From positions 1,240,001 through 1,304,000 of the forward strand of contig OY756140.1 of assembly GCA_963576785.1 (NCBI GenBank): DNA of 64,000 nucleotides, written 5' to 3'. A program made the position numbers and the translations under genes. Below the pieces are notes generated by a model. It was not told the DNA's origin and ran no database searches. It saw only the letters and a list, made by a program, of their open reading frames with translations. Below, in pieces: positions 24,548 to 38,100 of this stretch; the first letter of the stretch is position 1, and the number at the start of each line of letters is the position of its first letter. The stretch comes from Chlorophyllum brunneum (lineage: Eukaryota > Basidiomycota > Agaricomycetes > Agaricales > Agaricaceae).

Positions 24548-27500
24548 TTAACCGCCTACAGCCGCCACAACGAGATCGCATGCCTCCCGTTTCTCCGCTC
24601 GGACCCCGAGCTCTAACGTAACCCCTTGTCCTCGCGAATATGTCATACGACATCGGACAAGTACTTTCCCACCACCACCGGTAACTATTCCTGACAACTG
24701 TAATGTGTGAACGGAGGTCGACGAGGGTGATTCAGTGCCGCCGAGAGGCTCCATGTTGAGCACTTCGATAATTGAGTCACAGGCAGCTGTCATACAATAA
24801 GCATACCAGCATGCTGGTCAAGTCTACATTTATCCGCACCTTTCAGGTTGTCCATCGCCGACAAAGCGAAGGTCTCAGTTGCGCTTGGGCCAGAACGCAG
24901 CCGGTCCCATTCTGCACCAAAAGTGGCATAGCTGGGAATGATGTAGTCCCCACCAGCACTCAGCTCGACCTCTTCCAGCTGATATTCATCTTCATAGCCT
25001 TCCTCTTCTGGTTCGCCTGTCGAAGGATCAAGTTCCTTGCTGATGAACTTGAGCGTACACTGGAAGGAGGCCGTTGCATATTGTTCAGGATCGTTGCGCG
25101 TAAACGAGACGTAGACAATGTTGGGTGAGCTCGATGACGTGAGCGATGGTAAGGGAATGATAAAGTCTTCAGTCAGACTGGGATTTTCTGACGTCGGTTG
25201 CATGATGACGGAGGCCTGTTCTAACACTGTATCTGGTAGTGTATTTGACACATTGAACTAGCAAGCGGGGTCAGTCGTTAATCTTCGCGTACCGGAAAAT
25301 AGGGAGGCACCTGGAATACAATATGTTCTGTGAATATGTGTTTCACACAGGTGACCTGGTATTCTGTCTCGCTTTCCGTAAGTTGAACAGGATTGACGCT
25401 GCTATTGAGGACAGTTCCATATGACGCAAATTCAGGAACTTCTGCCAGTTGTTGTGCATAAGCAGATTGCTTTTCTGCAGCCGAAGGTGCTGCAGGAGTT
25501 TCTTGTGCTTTTTTGGGGGTTGGAACACCAATTGTATCTAAGGTACTTGGTCCTTTGAACCGTCAGCTGGGCTTATCGAAATTACAGGCATGCGGCTTAC
25601 GAGCAGCTTCTTGGGCAGCTTGGGCACGGCTGATCTTGGGCACGGTGGAGGCGTCAAAGGGTTGTGCAGCTGCAGCGGGATCCTTGACATATGCGACGAG
25701 TTTGGCTTCGAGTGCCGCAAGTGAAAATACGGACTCTGGTAAAAGTTGAAGAACAAACTGAGTCCGCTAACACAAAGTCCTTTTCTCTCACCTTCCTTGA
25801 TGTAGGTATCTGCAAGCTGCTTCTGCTTAAAAACCTTGAGATACATGGCAGCACGGTCTCGGACTTCATCATCCACATCGTCAAGACATCTTATCGAAGA
25901 TCGAATTAACGTGTAGTGACGGCCAGTCAACAAAGAGGTCGCTTACCTGCTCAGCAGGACGTGAACGCTCTTTTGCAATCCGCTGTCTGGTGCATTGATG
26001 CCAAACTTGGCTAAGCTACCAACTGCCGCAGCACGGACGGTGGCGTTCTCCAGGACAACCCGGTTATAGATGAAACGGATGTACTTTGTGGGTTGTAGTG
26101 ACTTGGGCCCTTCAACGCCGAGGAGATGGAGAATACGGACAGAGAGTTTGGTGAACTCGCAATCTTCAATGAATTCACAGAGGTGTGACAGAGCCTGCTC
26201 CTTGCATTCCGAAATGAACTTGATCATATCAAATATGGCTTCTACAACAGCCCGTTTGAAGTCATAGCCACCTTCGTCACGAAGGACACCGGAAAGGAAA
26301 CCAAGCATAGACGCATGTTTTGTCGGGAACTTGAGGCAAAGGGAACGGATAGCGTCAACAATGATGACCTTGAATTCGTCGCTGATCTCGGCCATGAAAC
26401 CTGTAATCTGTTTGATGAGACGGTCGACTGAAGCCTCGTTACCGGTCTGTAAGAGAGGAACTCAATAACGGTGCCGCATATATCGGAGTGAAACGTCTCT
26501 GTTCACCTTCAGGAGAGTGGTGATAGCGTAGGTAGCAACGCTGCGGTTGGGGTCCGCAATCAGGGTCTCAAGGTCGACATTGCAAGTTGCCACGCTATTG
26601 GGATGAGAGAGGGCAAGAGTGGCAAGGGTACGAGTGGCAGCGAATTTGAGAACGGGTTTAGGTGAAGAGAGGAACAGTTGAAGGACTAGGTATATATAAG
26701 GACGACATTGGAGTAGATGATCTCGCCTAGCTCACCAGAGATGGCTTTGGTCAGTTGTTGGGGGGTGGCATTCTTCATCTCGCAAATAGCTCTAGCGGCT
26801 TCGAAATTCACCATATCGCTCTTATGACGCAACCAGCCCTCAAGGAGGTCAAACATTTGTTTTTGGACGCTGGGGGTCAAGTAGGTCTGAGTAGGGCAGG
26901 GAGGTGCAAACCGGCCAAAAACACATACTTGGGATCTTCTTCCATGACCTTAGCGGCGTATCGAATCAACATACACAGTGCCATTGCGTTCTTTAGTGTT
27001 GTGCCTGCACCACTCTTGCCCCCACCAAGCTGCTGAATCATTTTTGTTACCGCCATCCTGTCTTGTTGCCTAATCAGATAGAGCAGGCCTAGCCCATGGT
27101 ACTGCGCGATATAGCTCGCCGACTGGATCGTCTGCGGTCCACTTGGCTGACTGCTCCCACCAAACCCAAGATAACCACCGCTGCCACTACCAGAGCCAAA
27201 GAGACCGGACGATTGTTTTGTGTTGACAGCTTCTTGGGCTTCGTTCACCCAGCGTTTCACCACATCTTTAGCATTGGGGAAGAGATGATAAGCTGAGACG
27301 AGGGCGGCAGTGGAGATGGACGGGTTGCGGTCGACGATGGCGGCTTTGAAGAATCGTTCAACACCTTGAGCCATCGACGGCTACCGTGGAGGTTGAGAAT
27401 AAGATTATTAGAATATAGAGCTGGGGAGGGCGCACATCAATGATTCTACATAGAGCACGAATTGCGTTTGGCCTATAGATGACCTCAGAGTTGGGTTGCA

Positions 27501-27903
27501 TATCCTTCATAATGCTGCTAGTGACCATGATAACATCTTCTGCTGTAGTAGCAAGTTCCTTGATAGCGAGATAGACTGCCTGCCTCAGTGCACTCTGAAC
27601 AAGTACCCGAAGGCGTTGAATGCAAACACATCTGACAAACAGCAGATTAACACTCACATCCTTATGCTGGAATAGCTTAGTGGTCCCAAAAAATAGAGTA
27701 GTCGCCTCCTGCGTCCCAAATGTCTCGCCGACATATAGCAAGTAGACGATCCGGGTTAAGAGAGCCCTACATTTCCGTGGACTGATTGGAGAATCGTTGA
27801 AGACGCGAGCCTCCTGGATAATGGTCGTCTTGTTGTTGTAATACGAGCTCAAACCACTCTCATCCTCCTTCTTGGAGGCAAAAGACAGGGCCAGAGAAGC
27901 CAT
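24548..27903 (-). CDS. SEC21: Coatomer gamma subunit (COPI)
   Basis: Gamma-COP is part of the COPI coat that buds Golgi-to-ER vesicles. The start at 27903 ([17 protein letters not shown]) leads to the adaptin-like helical trunk ([115 protein letters not shown]). A hinge and then the gamma appendage follow ([54 protein letters not shown] segment). The protein ends ..[17 protein letters not shown] at 24548. About ten short introns interrupt the frame. Order and length match the family, and nothing is missing. The ATG at 27903 is preceded by an in-frame TTG that is not used as a start in fungi. Confidence 0.95.
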
Positions 27904-28908
27904 CAAAGCGGAGAGGGGACGAGACGAGCAATGTTGTGCTGAAGCAGTGAAGGAAGGTGGACGTGTACAATTTGTTGCAACGTGTTTGGCATCATCTTCG
28001 ATAAATCATCCATACCCTAATTGTTACGCTGCAACACTCATTCTGCGTTCAATTTAACTCCTACTGAAGATATTCTGCGCCTGAGCTAGTACATTCTGCT
28101 GGGTCATGCCATAAAATCATACTCGTACAAGTCATATAAGAGGGGGAAGTTGTTTTCTTTGCCTACGTTTAAGATATTCCCATGCAGAGCGTGCTAGCCA
28201 CAGACGCGGCGCCCTCTCCCGTCCCGCTCGCCTTCAACGATAGTGTCAAAGTGGAGGATAGGAGGACAACAAATACTGTGAGAACACAAGAGGAAAATCA
28301 TCAAAGCAATATCATGGAAGGAACGTGTATGGTGTGCGAGGAAGATCATGGGAAGAAGGCGAGAGTTATAATACTAATGGCACAAAAGTGCAAAGGAAGA
28401 AATGGAAGATTTTCCGGATCGTAGGATACGGGCGCTAGAATGAAATTAATGGTGGCGGATGCAAAGGAAGTGAGGCAACCACTCTTCTCTCACTAGCCAA
28501 GACTAGTGGGCTGAGAGCGATCTGAAAAGAAACAGCGTCCGTATAAATTATAACGTGAAGCGATACAGGCCATGTCAATGTGTCGGATATGGTTGTTGCC
28601 CGTCATATTCTTGCATGTGCGGGTCCGATATTGTAAGCTGCGGGAAACTCGGAAGGGGATGGAACCATGGAGACAAACGCTGCGCAATCTTGAACCGGAC
28701 TAACCACCGGACGTGCCCCAACCAAGTCTTGTCCAAGAACCCCTCCTTCCCCGATGCCTTTAATCCATGCAACTTCTATGCCATGGGACCGACGGAACAT
28801 TGACCCCCAATTATCCGAGCGAAAACTGCACCTGCCCCCCACCCCCCACTCGCTCGGCCACCCGGGATGCGCATACCAAACAAAGCCACCAGAAGACTTT
28901 TGCGCCGT
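27904..28908. other. Intergenic, SEC21 promoter / CK1 3' flank
   Basis: This 1 kb contains short open frames on both strands, for example at 28182-28424 (+), none with a recognisable domain or splice partner. It should contain the SEC21 promoter and the CK1 3' UTR. Confidence 0.5.
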
Positions 28909-30176
28909 TTACCAAAGTTCGGTGTCACGACCACGAGTGACACGCTGTTGCCCTACAGCACCCGGTGCAGTTTGTTGAGCCTGACGAGTATGCGAACGAA
29001 GCCTGCGTTTCAAAAAAGATAAGTACATAGGTGCACAGCACAGAAGATTTACTACTCACATGCGATCGCTAGCACGGTGATCCTCTTCCTCCTGGACGAC
29101 TTTCCTGCGACTAGGGTTAGCCTTGGAACTGCTACTCCCCCCGGCATCTTCTTGGGTATTGCGCTGGACACTCCAATCAAAGACATAGTCATATTGGTAG
29201 CCCTCACGAACAAATAAATCCCTGAAGAGCTTGCGGAGGTACGAGTAGTCGGGCTTGTCGTCGAAGCGGAGAGCACGGGTGTAGTTCAAGAAGATACCGA
29301 ATTCGTTGGGAAAACCACGGCAAAGGAGGTCGGTGGGTGTGGTCATTTTCTTCTCCATGATACGGTCATACTTTTGCTTCTTAGTAGCGGCTTTGAGGCC
29401 CTGCCAGGGGAGAGCACCGCGGAGGAAGTACATGAGGACGTAAGCGAGGGACTCAAGGTCATCTCGGCGTGCTTGCTCAACACCAAGGTGAGTGTTTATG
29501 GAAGTGTAGCGAGCAGTACCGGTCAAGTTCTTGTTCTCTCTGTACGGGATATGGAGGTGGGTCTTCGGGTCGCGGAACTTCTTTGCCAAACCAAAATCAA
29601 TGACATTGACTTGGTTACCCCGTTTTCCTATACCCATCAAGAAGTTGTCGGGTTTGATGTCTCGGTGGATGAAGTTGCGGGAGTGGATATATTCGATGCG
29701 GGAAATCTTTAAGGAACGTGAGTGGAGCGGTTGCAAGCATGGGGTAGGGCAACTAACCAGTTGATCAGCAAGGAGAAGGACAGTCTTGAGACTGAATTTG
29801 CGGTTGCAAAAGTTGAACAAGTCCTCGAGAGAAGGACCGAGCAAATCAAGAACCATGGCATTGTAGTCACACTCCGTACCGTACCAGCGAACGAAAGGAA
29901 CGCCAACACCACCCGCAAGAGTCTTGTAAACTTTGGACTCGTATTCAAGCTGGGGGTGCTTAGCCTTGACTGATTCAAGCTTAATAGCAACCTCTTCCCC
30001 GGAGATGATGTTGATGCCGAGGTAGATGTCACCTAAACGGCAGAAACTCCGTCTAAAAGAGAACAATGACGGACAGAAAGTTGAAACAAACCAAAGGAGC
30101 CGGAACCGATCTTCTTCCCAAGTCTGTATTTACCGCCCACTCGAAGATCTAGTCTGTGCGTGGAGGTGTCGGTCAT
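28909..30176 (-). CDS. Casein kinase 1 family Ser/Thr kinase
   Basis: This CK1 is of the HHP1/HRR25/CK1-delta type, which acts in DNA repair, meiosis and vesicle traffic. The start at 30176 ([20 protein letters not shown]) runs into the glycine loop [14 protein letters not shown], split by a 60-nt intron. The kinase then shows VAIKLE (catalytic Lys), [61 protein letters not shown], and the CK1-specific [16 protein letters not shown] and [15 protein letters not shown]. An intron separates LLLADQL from [12 protein letters not shown] short basic Gln-rich tail (..[18 protein letters not shown]) in a last exon ends at 28909. There is no C-terminal CC prenylation signal, which argues against the membrane-bound YCK type. 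Confidence 0.93.
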
Positions 30177-31127
30177 ACTTGGTTTAGAAAGGTATACTGG
30201 AAAGTCAAAAATAATGAGTATGGGGGAGAGGACGGAGAGAAGAACTGGAGGGGAAGGGAGAAATGAGAAAGGAGAGGATCAATCGGACAGTTTTCTAGTG
30301 TGTTGGGATGGAGAAAGGGCTGGAGAACATGTGCATCAGATGCTGTCACTACACGTAAGGTGTGTGCTGTGGGCGGCTGACGGGACCCCGTCTGGTCCAG
30401 ATGACTGGCCCAGGGAATTTATTGCAAGGGATGACCGGGTGGGTGAACACGAAGCAGAGCGACATGGTGATGGTTGGCCACGTACAGTGTCCGCTCAGTA
30501 GAAGATGGCGGGCGAGATGCCAGCGAGACGAGGTGTGGAGGGAGGAAAGAGGAGAAGAAAGGAAGAGGGCTTACCAGGAATGCAGATGGGATGTGGTGGA
30601 GAAGAAGAGGAGGAGAGAGCTTTTAAGGTGCAGAGGAACAAGAGTCAGGAGGCTGTAGCGCCAGACAAGGGCGAGCTGGGCAAGCTGTGTCTGCGGAGTT
30701 CGAAAATGATCGATGGATCAGTCAACCCCGCAAACAACATTAATATCGTCAATAATAATTCATGCTCACTAGCTGTTAGATGAGCACTACGAGCAGTGTT
30801 CCCTGACAGATGATGCCTGGCCAGCGAATAAACTGCAGGGAATATTTGTGGAGGAGCAGTCAACGAACAGATGGGCATAGCACATGCTCCCATCATTGCC
30901 GAATCCAGAGTCGTAACATTTCACACACTCGCCCTTCCTCCCCACCGTTGTTAGTCCTCCGTAGACAATCCTCCCGACCCTCCCTTTTGTCTGGTGTGAG
31001 CTGCAGCTCCCAGACTCGACATTCTTTCTCTCGCACTCCTTTCGGTCAGACTGCCAACACAGGACTTGTCCATTGTCTCTCACAGGGCAGCTAGCAACAG
31101 AATTATCCTTCGTTTCCTCCCGTATCC
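30177..31127. promoter_or_regulatory. Divergent promoter region, CK1 / chitin synthase
   Basis: This 951 bp lies between two divergently transcribed genes. Purine-rich stretches near 30200-30660 and pyrimidine-rich stretches near 30930-31120 flank the respective starts, as is usual in fungal leaders. No coding feature was recognised. Confidence 0.5.
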
Positions 31128-34100
31128 ATGGCATACCGCCAGAACGATCCTTACAATCGTGAGTCTACCCCACCCTCGCCTCCAGCCACAAAGCTTAATC
31201 ATGTCACCCCAGAATACCCCCAACGGGGCGGCTATAACAATAATTACCGCAACGACTTCGATGATCAGCCTAATTGGGACACCAAGTCATACCAGAGCAG
31301 CTATGCTGGTTCTCAAGCCCACCTCAATCCCTATGAGATGAGTCAAGTGTCAACCCCCCAACACCATATCCCCCCTGTACCCTCTATCCCTTACCCACCA
31401 CAATACCCACCCCAGAGGCTGGGCCTTCAAGCTCAACACACTGGGTGGTCCGACGCCCGGGAAAAACTTCTCAAGAGGAGGTCTGTTCGCCAAGTTAAGC
31501 TTTTCCAAGGAAACCTCGTTCTGGATGTCCCAGTCCCTGCTTCCATCATTCCTGCGGGGATGGAGCATGTTGAGGAAATGTCCAAGATGAGGTACACTGC
31601 TGCTACATGTGACCCCGATAATTTCATGGCCTCCAAATACACCCTCCGACCTTATCTTCTCAAGCGCCATACAGAGCTGTTCATCGTTATGACCATGTAT
31701 AATGAAGATGAGGTTTTATTTGTTCGAACCATGAACGCGTACGTGACATTGATTTTCCGGTACAGCCACTCACTAACGCTCTTTGGAAAGTGTAATAAAA
31801 AATGTGGCCCATCTTTGCAAACGGGACCGCTCGAAGACTTGGGGTAGGGAAGGTTGGCAAAAGGTCGTTATCTGCATCGTCTCTGATGGACGGAGTAAGA
31901 TCAACAAACGCACTCTTCAAGTGCTCACTCTGGTGAGTCTTCCTACCTACAACATTTTTCGAACTGGATTCTCATTACCTCCGTTAGATGGGCTGTTATC
32001 AAGAGGGCATCGCTAAAGATTCGGTCGCGGGAAAAGATGTGACAGCACATATCTTCGAGTATGTATCATATTTCTAAGTCCTCGGCACGCTTCTGATGTG
32101 ACCTCTGTCACCAGATACACCTCCAGTGTCGTCGTTACCGAAACAGGAGAGGTATCCCAGGGATCTTGCCCGGTCCAAATTCTTTTCTGTCTCAAGGAGC
32201 AGAACAAGAAGAAGCTAAACAGTCACCGTTGGTTCTTCAACGCCTTTGGTCCTCTGGTTAACCCCAATGGTGCGGGCTGCCTACTTCGGACAAGTTTTTA
32301 ATTGTTTAAGAATATCATGGTAGTTTGCGTCCTTCTCGATGTCGGTACCAAGCCAACGGGAACATCTATTTATGAGCTTTGGAAGTGTGAGTCAATCTGA
32401 TACTCGCCGTTCCCATTTGTTTACATCCAATAGGCTTCGATAAGCACTCAGGTGTTGGCGGTGCTTGTGGAGAGTGAGTGCTTGCCACCATTCTTGCGTG
32501 TGGCTCCTAACTTTGTTTAGGATTTGTGTCGACACAGGCCGTGGTTGCGGTCTCTTACTGACAAGTCCCCTCGCTGCCTCGCAGAATTTTGAGGTATTTT
32601 TGTATTTTTAAACGCCTCACGCATTGCTCATCTGACTTTCCCTAGTACAAAATCTCCAATATCCTTGATAAGCCCTTGGAGGTGCATCATCCGCTATACT
32701 ATCTGAATCCTTCATTCTCATGCGGTATGCGTGCTTCTAGAGCGTTTTCGGTTACATTAGCGTATTGCCTGGTGCATTCAGCGCGTACCGCTACAGAGCT
32801 CTCCTCAATGGTCCTGATGGAAGGGGGCCTCTTGCGTCTTACTTCAAGGGCGAAACCATGCATGGTGGATCTAGTGCAGCTGGACTCTTTGAGGTAACTT
32901 GACTTCACCGATGCTAGTATTCGTGGTCCTCACCGGGCTGTAGCGAAACATGTACCTCGCTGAGGATCGCATCCTGTGCTTTGAGATCGTGACCAAGAAG
33001 CGTGAAGCATGGACGTGAGTGACATGTACCTTCCTAATTTAGTGCTCTCCCTAACTTGATACAGCCTCAAGTATGTCAAGAGTGCCAAAGCCTCAACTGA
33101 TGTTCCGACAACTGTGAGTCCTGTGTCACTCAACCATTATCCCTGATAGCTGATTGTCCTCCAAGGTGCCGGAGTTCATCTCGCAGCGCCGTCGCTGGTT
33201 GAATGGTTCTCTCTTCGCTTCAATCCACGCCACTGTATTCTTCTTTCGTATCTGGACATCTGGTCAAGGCTTCTTCCGCAAACTGCTTCTCCAGGTATTT
33301 GGCTACACTTGATTTGCTCTCCCCGTTCTCATAATCCTTTTCCAGTTTGAATTCCTCTACAATACTGTTCAACTTGTGTTCACGTGGACTTCTTTGGCCA
33401 ATTATTATCTGGCTTTTTTCTTCGTAAGTTCAGGTGACGCTAGTCTCAACAGAAACAGTGAATCTGAAACTTTGACAATCAAAGCTCGTATCTTCTGCGA
33501 CCAATGCTAACAAGGATGCCTTCAACTTCCTCAGTCATGGCGCAGGAAAAGCGGTGTTCGAGATCTTCCTTGACATCTATATCGGTATTCTATTCGTGGT
33601 TCTGGTTTGCTCCCTGGGAAATCGTCCTCAAGGTTCGAAATGGGCGTATACTCTTGCGATGTTCATGTTTGGTCTATGTAACATCATCGCAACATGGTGT
33701 GCGGCATATACGGTTTATCTTGCAGTTCCTCATGACGTCGAAGGCTGGAAGCATTTCCCTGAGTAAGTTTAACGCACTTCCATATGTGTCCCGCAGCTCG
33801 CCTGAACTACTTTTTTTTCAGCCTGGTCCAGCACAATCACACCTTCCAACAGATATTGATTGCGGTTCTGGCCACTTATGGTCTCTACTTCATCAGCTCC
33901 TTCATGCACTTCGAACCCTGGCACATGTTCACCTCATTCACGCAGTACATGTTCCTGTTACCGTCCTACGTCAACATCCTTATGATGTATGCCATGTGCA
34001 ACCTGCATGATGTAACATGGGGCACCAAGGGCGACAATGGGGCCACGAAAGACCTAGGCGGTGCTAAAAAGGTTAAAGGTGAAGATGGCAAAGAAGTGAT

Positions 34101-34688
34101 GGAAGTCGAGCTGCCAACTGCAAAAGAGGATGTCGAACGACTCTGGGCTGCTTCCAGAAGCGCACTCAAGGTCAAACCACCCCAGGAGAAGGAACATCGG
34201 GACGCTGCCACGAAACAGGCTGATCATGATAGGAATAGTCGAACAAATGTCGTCCTCGCTTGGGTTGGCTCAAACATGTGAGTAATGTCTTTCCCCTTCG
34301 AGCTACTGGTCCTCCCAGTCCCTCGTATTGTTCACCCCAATTTTCTCACTCCCTGTGGCATGTGATGAATGAGTTCCAGTTATTTTGTCGCTTGTTGGAA
34401 GTGCAGTGTACTGATTATCTGATTTCATCAGGCTCTTGATTATTGTCTTTACTTCACAAGTATTCCAGGAGTGGGTGGCGACCCACATCACAAGTGCTGG
34501 AGATGCATTTAATCCGTACCTCACTTTCCTATTCTATGCCTTGTGAGTAATGGTTTGCCTTGCAATGTCCCACATTCTTGTGATCTTGGGTGGCTGACGA
34601 AAATATCCTGGCTTTCAGTGCCGGTCTATCGGCGATTCGCTTCACAGGATCTCTTATGTATCTCTTGCTCCGACTTATCGGCTTCTAG
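31128..34688 (+). CDS. Chitin synthase, division 1 (class I-III type)
   Basis: This plasma-membrane glycosyltransferase polymerises UDP-GlcNAc into chitin. The start at 31128 ([20 protein letters not shown]) opens a Pro/Tyr-rich cytosolic N-terminus. The catalytic core follows over many short introns: [48 protein letters not shown] then [51 protein letters not shown] and the acceptor-site [16 protein letters not shown]. Seven or so membrane spans fill the C-terminal third ([76 protein letters not shown]). It ends at 34688. The catalytic motifs are intact. The class within I-III cannot be fixed by eye. Confidence 0.94.
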
Positions 34689-35142
34689 GCCCAACTGTTG
34701 AACATTCAAGACAGCGATCTCAGCTACCTACGTGTAGTTTTTCGCCTGGACATTTTGCCTGGATTTTGATACCTCTTGTGTGGTCTGATGTATTCCTATT
34801 TTTTTATCTTACCGTTATACCTGTAGGTATTGCGCTCCTGGCGATGTGCAGTCCTAGTGCGATTTTGTGATGACTCCGTCTATATACTTCTATGAATAAT
34901 CCATTGGGCCCTCGAGTGAAGATATCCGAGAAACAAATAACCAGATAATAAGCATAATTCCAAGAGAGTGAGACCAAACTAGGGACTAAAATAAAGTTAA
35001 ATTATACAATGTGGACGTGGAATTCCAATGGTTGGTATCAAAAAAGGCGTGAGCGGTAATTGCTACGGCGAAATCCACGGCATAGATAGACACCAATGGA
35101 TTAAACAAAATTGTCATGTATGCATGCAATCAACTAGTTAGA
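34689..35142. other. Convergent 3' flanks
   Basis: This 0.45 kb between two convergent stops is T/A-rich and contains AATAAA-like words near 34895 and 34990. It is probably the overlapping polyadenylation region of both genes. Confidence 0.4.
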
Positions 35143-38100
35143 TCATTGATGATCAAGATCATGGTATGGGTATGTCAGAGTAGACGTTTTCGGGGACACA
35201 ATCTCAAACTGTGACACGTCAAGACTGGGTCTCGTCTCCTGGGAAGATCGCGAAGAGGCCATCGACCCAGGGGGCGGTGACGCTGATCGTCCGAGGTGCT
35301 GTCTCTGGGAATTCGCGGAATCGGTAGAAGACACTGTTAGCCTAGACTTAACAGATTCTCGATTATCGCTACCAGTCGCTCCTGGAGTCAGTGTCGCTGC
35401 GTTCTTGGCACCGGACCCGCTAAAAAATTGATCTGGTATTTGGGGACTTGGAGGAATGTCACTGACTGATGTCGTAGAAGATTTCGTGGAATGGAAACTT
35501 GGTCTTCGAGGACGGCTCGTACTAGAAGCTTGACTCGGCCTATCGGTACTTGATCGAGGTTCCGTAGTTGCCGGGGTAGGTGAGGGTAGAGGTGGAGTTT
35601 TGGAAGTCTTCTGGAAAGCTTTCAGTATTGATTTACGGGCCGCGAGTTTATCCTTCTCCGGAAGTGGAGGGGGGAGCGATGGCGATTGTTGTATCGGTGT
35701 CGGTCCATGACCAGCCTGAGGAAGGGGCGTTTGAGGTGATGAAGGCGGAGAAACAGCACGGGGCGAGTATCGCGGCGAACTCGAAACGTGCACAGGATAA
35801 GGCGACTCCTGGTCAAAGCGGAATTTATCCAATGTCGAACCACCTCGGCTGGGTAGCATCTGCGCAGCAATGATCGGAGACGCATTCCCATTTCGACCCA
35901 CAAAGGGGGGTAGACCCAAGCCTTGATGATTCTGCGGAGGTACCATTAGACCTTGAGGATGATTGGACAGTGGGGCAGACACAAGAAATCCACCCTGATT
36001 AGTGGGTGGAGCAGGTATTGGAATCCCTCCCTGATTGGGTGTCTGCGGGATCTGAATTCCCTGCTTCGAATGGGGTGGTGTGTTCATGTTCTGCGGAACA
36101 TGGGCACTCGGCCCATTCATCTGATCGTGAGAGGTGCGTAACGGAGTAGATTGGTCCTGTGATGTACGCGAAGGCCTATGCTGATCTTGTGACACCTGGG
36201 TGGGTGGCAGTGGAAGGGGTGGACTGGGTTGTGGGGAAAAGCCTTGAAATTTGGATGGAAGCGTCGGAACCGGAACATCGGGTAAATCCATCGTCTCCTG
36301 CGAAGGACGTTCAGGACGCATCGGAACCTGGGGCGAATTGCGATCTGAAACATTCGCCGGTGTATTGCTCGAAATCGACCTGCTATTACTCTTCCTCCAG
36401 AGTTTCTTGATGCTCCGCACAGTCATCAAAGTAGTCTTCATGCTCGGCTTGACGGGACCAGCACCCTCTTCTTCGACAATAGTACCAGAATCGGCTGAGA
36501 AGCGGCTCGTGGTAGCTGAACGGCTTCTCCCTTGAGACGCCGAAGCTGCATCATCCTCCGCAACGGGTTCCAACGAGATGGACCCCCGACTCAAATTAAC
36601 TGAGTCCCACTGACGCAAAGACGAACTAGAGAGCCGCGCGTTTATTGTCATTTCTTTCAATGGAGAAGATGAAAATCGCCCGAAAGGATCAGGAGAGAGA
36701 GGGATAACCGGAGACTCCGCGGCAGGTTCTGACATTGGGCTAGATGACTTCGCCAAGGTCGGATACTGCTCTTCTAATTCCCGTTTCCGGGCTTCTGTCT
36801 CCGCCGAAACTACATTAGACGATGTAGGGACGAAGGATTTGGGGGCCGAGGTAGTGACACCATTAAGTGCAAGCCTAGGTGGCGAAGGTAAGCCATCTGT
36901 TCGACTGGAATTTCCGGGACCTTGACTATCTCGAATGGAAGAGAAGGGAACTGCAGGCCATGTCACTTGGATGGCACCTGTAGAAACATAGGCACTGGAG
37001 GTCCGAGGACTACGAAAGTGCGTAAGTTTTCCATTGGAATTGTACAAATTTTGACTTACGGCCCGTGTACCAGATCCGGGTGATTAGACGTGCTAGGTCA
37101 AACAAAATGTTATCGGCAAGTTCAAATTAATGAACACCCTAATAGACTCACGGGTTGCGGTCCAAGTCAGTTAGGACCCGGGGAGAAGGGGACGGAGGAT
37201 AATGACCAGCGTTTAACACCCCGGATTTAGGAGAATGCGAGACAGCGTTCAGTGCCTTTGGTGAAAGTGGAGCCGATGTAAGATTATCATTTTCGAGTTC
37301 CGGATTGAGTGTCCGAGGAGAGAGTTGTGCCATGGTCTATGGAACAGTAAATGCGAGATCAGAGGACGAAACTATCAAAGGTGTTAACAAAGTGTTAATA
37401 AACGCACCCGTTCGATTTCGTCGAGCTGCGCTTTGAGCAAGAACTGACTGCGACGACGATCGTTCGGATCGTTCTCGTCAAACTAGCTGAAGCATCAGGA
37501 CCAAAATCGCAAACCAAAAAAGGCGGAATATACAAAGAGAAAATCACTCACGTCTTCAGTTGGATCCAAACCGAGATCCAATTCGGCATAGATAGTCCCA
37601 GCCCTCTTCTCTGATTCGGGTGGGCTGCGGACACGGGTGTAGTGATCGTCAAACTCCCCTTCATCTTTGGGCGAAGTGAATTTCTCTGGCGAAGAATCAC
37701 CGTTGAGGTAGGCGAGACCCACGGTTCCAGCACTACTAGGAAGAGGGCTAGGATCCGACGGTACTACGAGGTCGACGGTACTGTCCTTGTTGGGTATAAG
37801 GACTAGAGGAGGTGGAATGTGTTTCTTGACTGTGTGCGTTGAAGACGAAGAGCGCTTTAACCGGGGTGAAGAGGAACTCTCGAAAGGGAGAGTCGAGTCC
37901 GAAATTGGGAGGGACATCTGCTCAAGTAATTCCCGCACCTCCTCTGGTTCAGGCCGCATAGGCAGGTCTAGTTGCTCCTGACTATGGCGGGGGAAAACAT
38001 TTAAATCTGCTGCTGTGAGCGCGAGGTTGACAACGTTTGGATTTGATGGCCTCCTGCCACCACTGGATGCATGGATATCCGACCAAGCATCAGCATCAGT

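Noticed and set aside
28182..28424. 80-codon plus-strand frame with a CMVCEEDHGKK segment resembling half a zinc finger
   Set aside because: Only one Cys pair, no splice partners and no domain; likely chance in the SEC21 upstream region.
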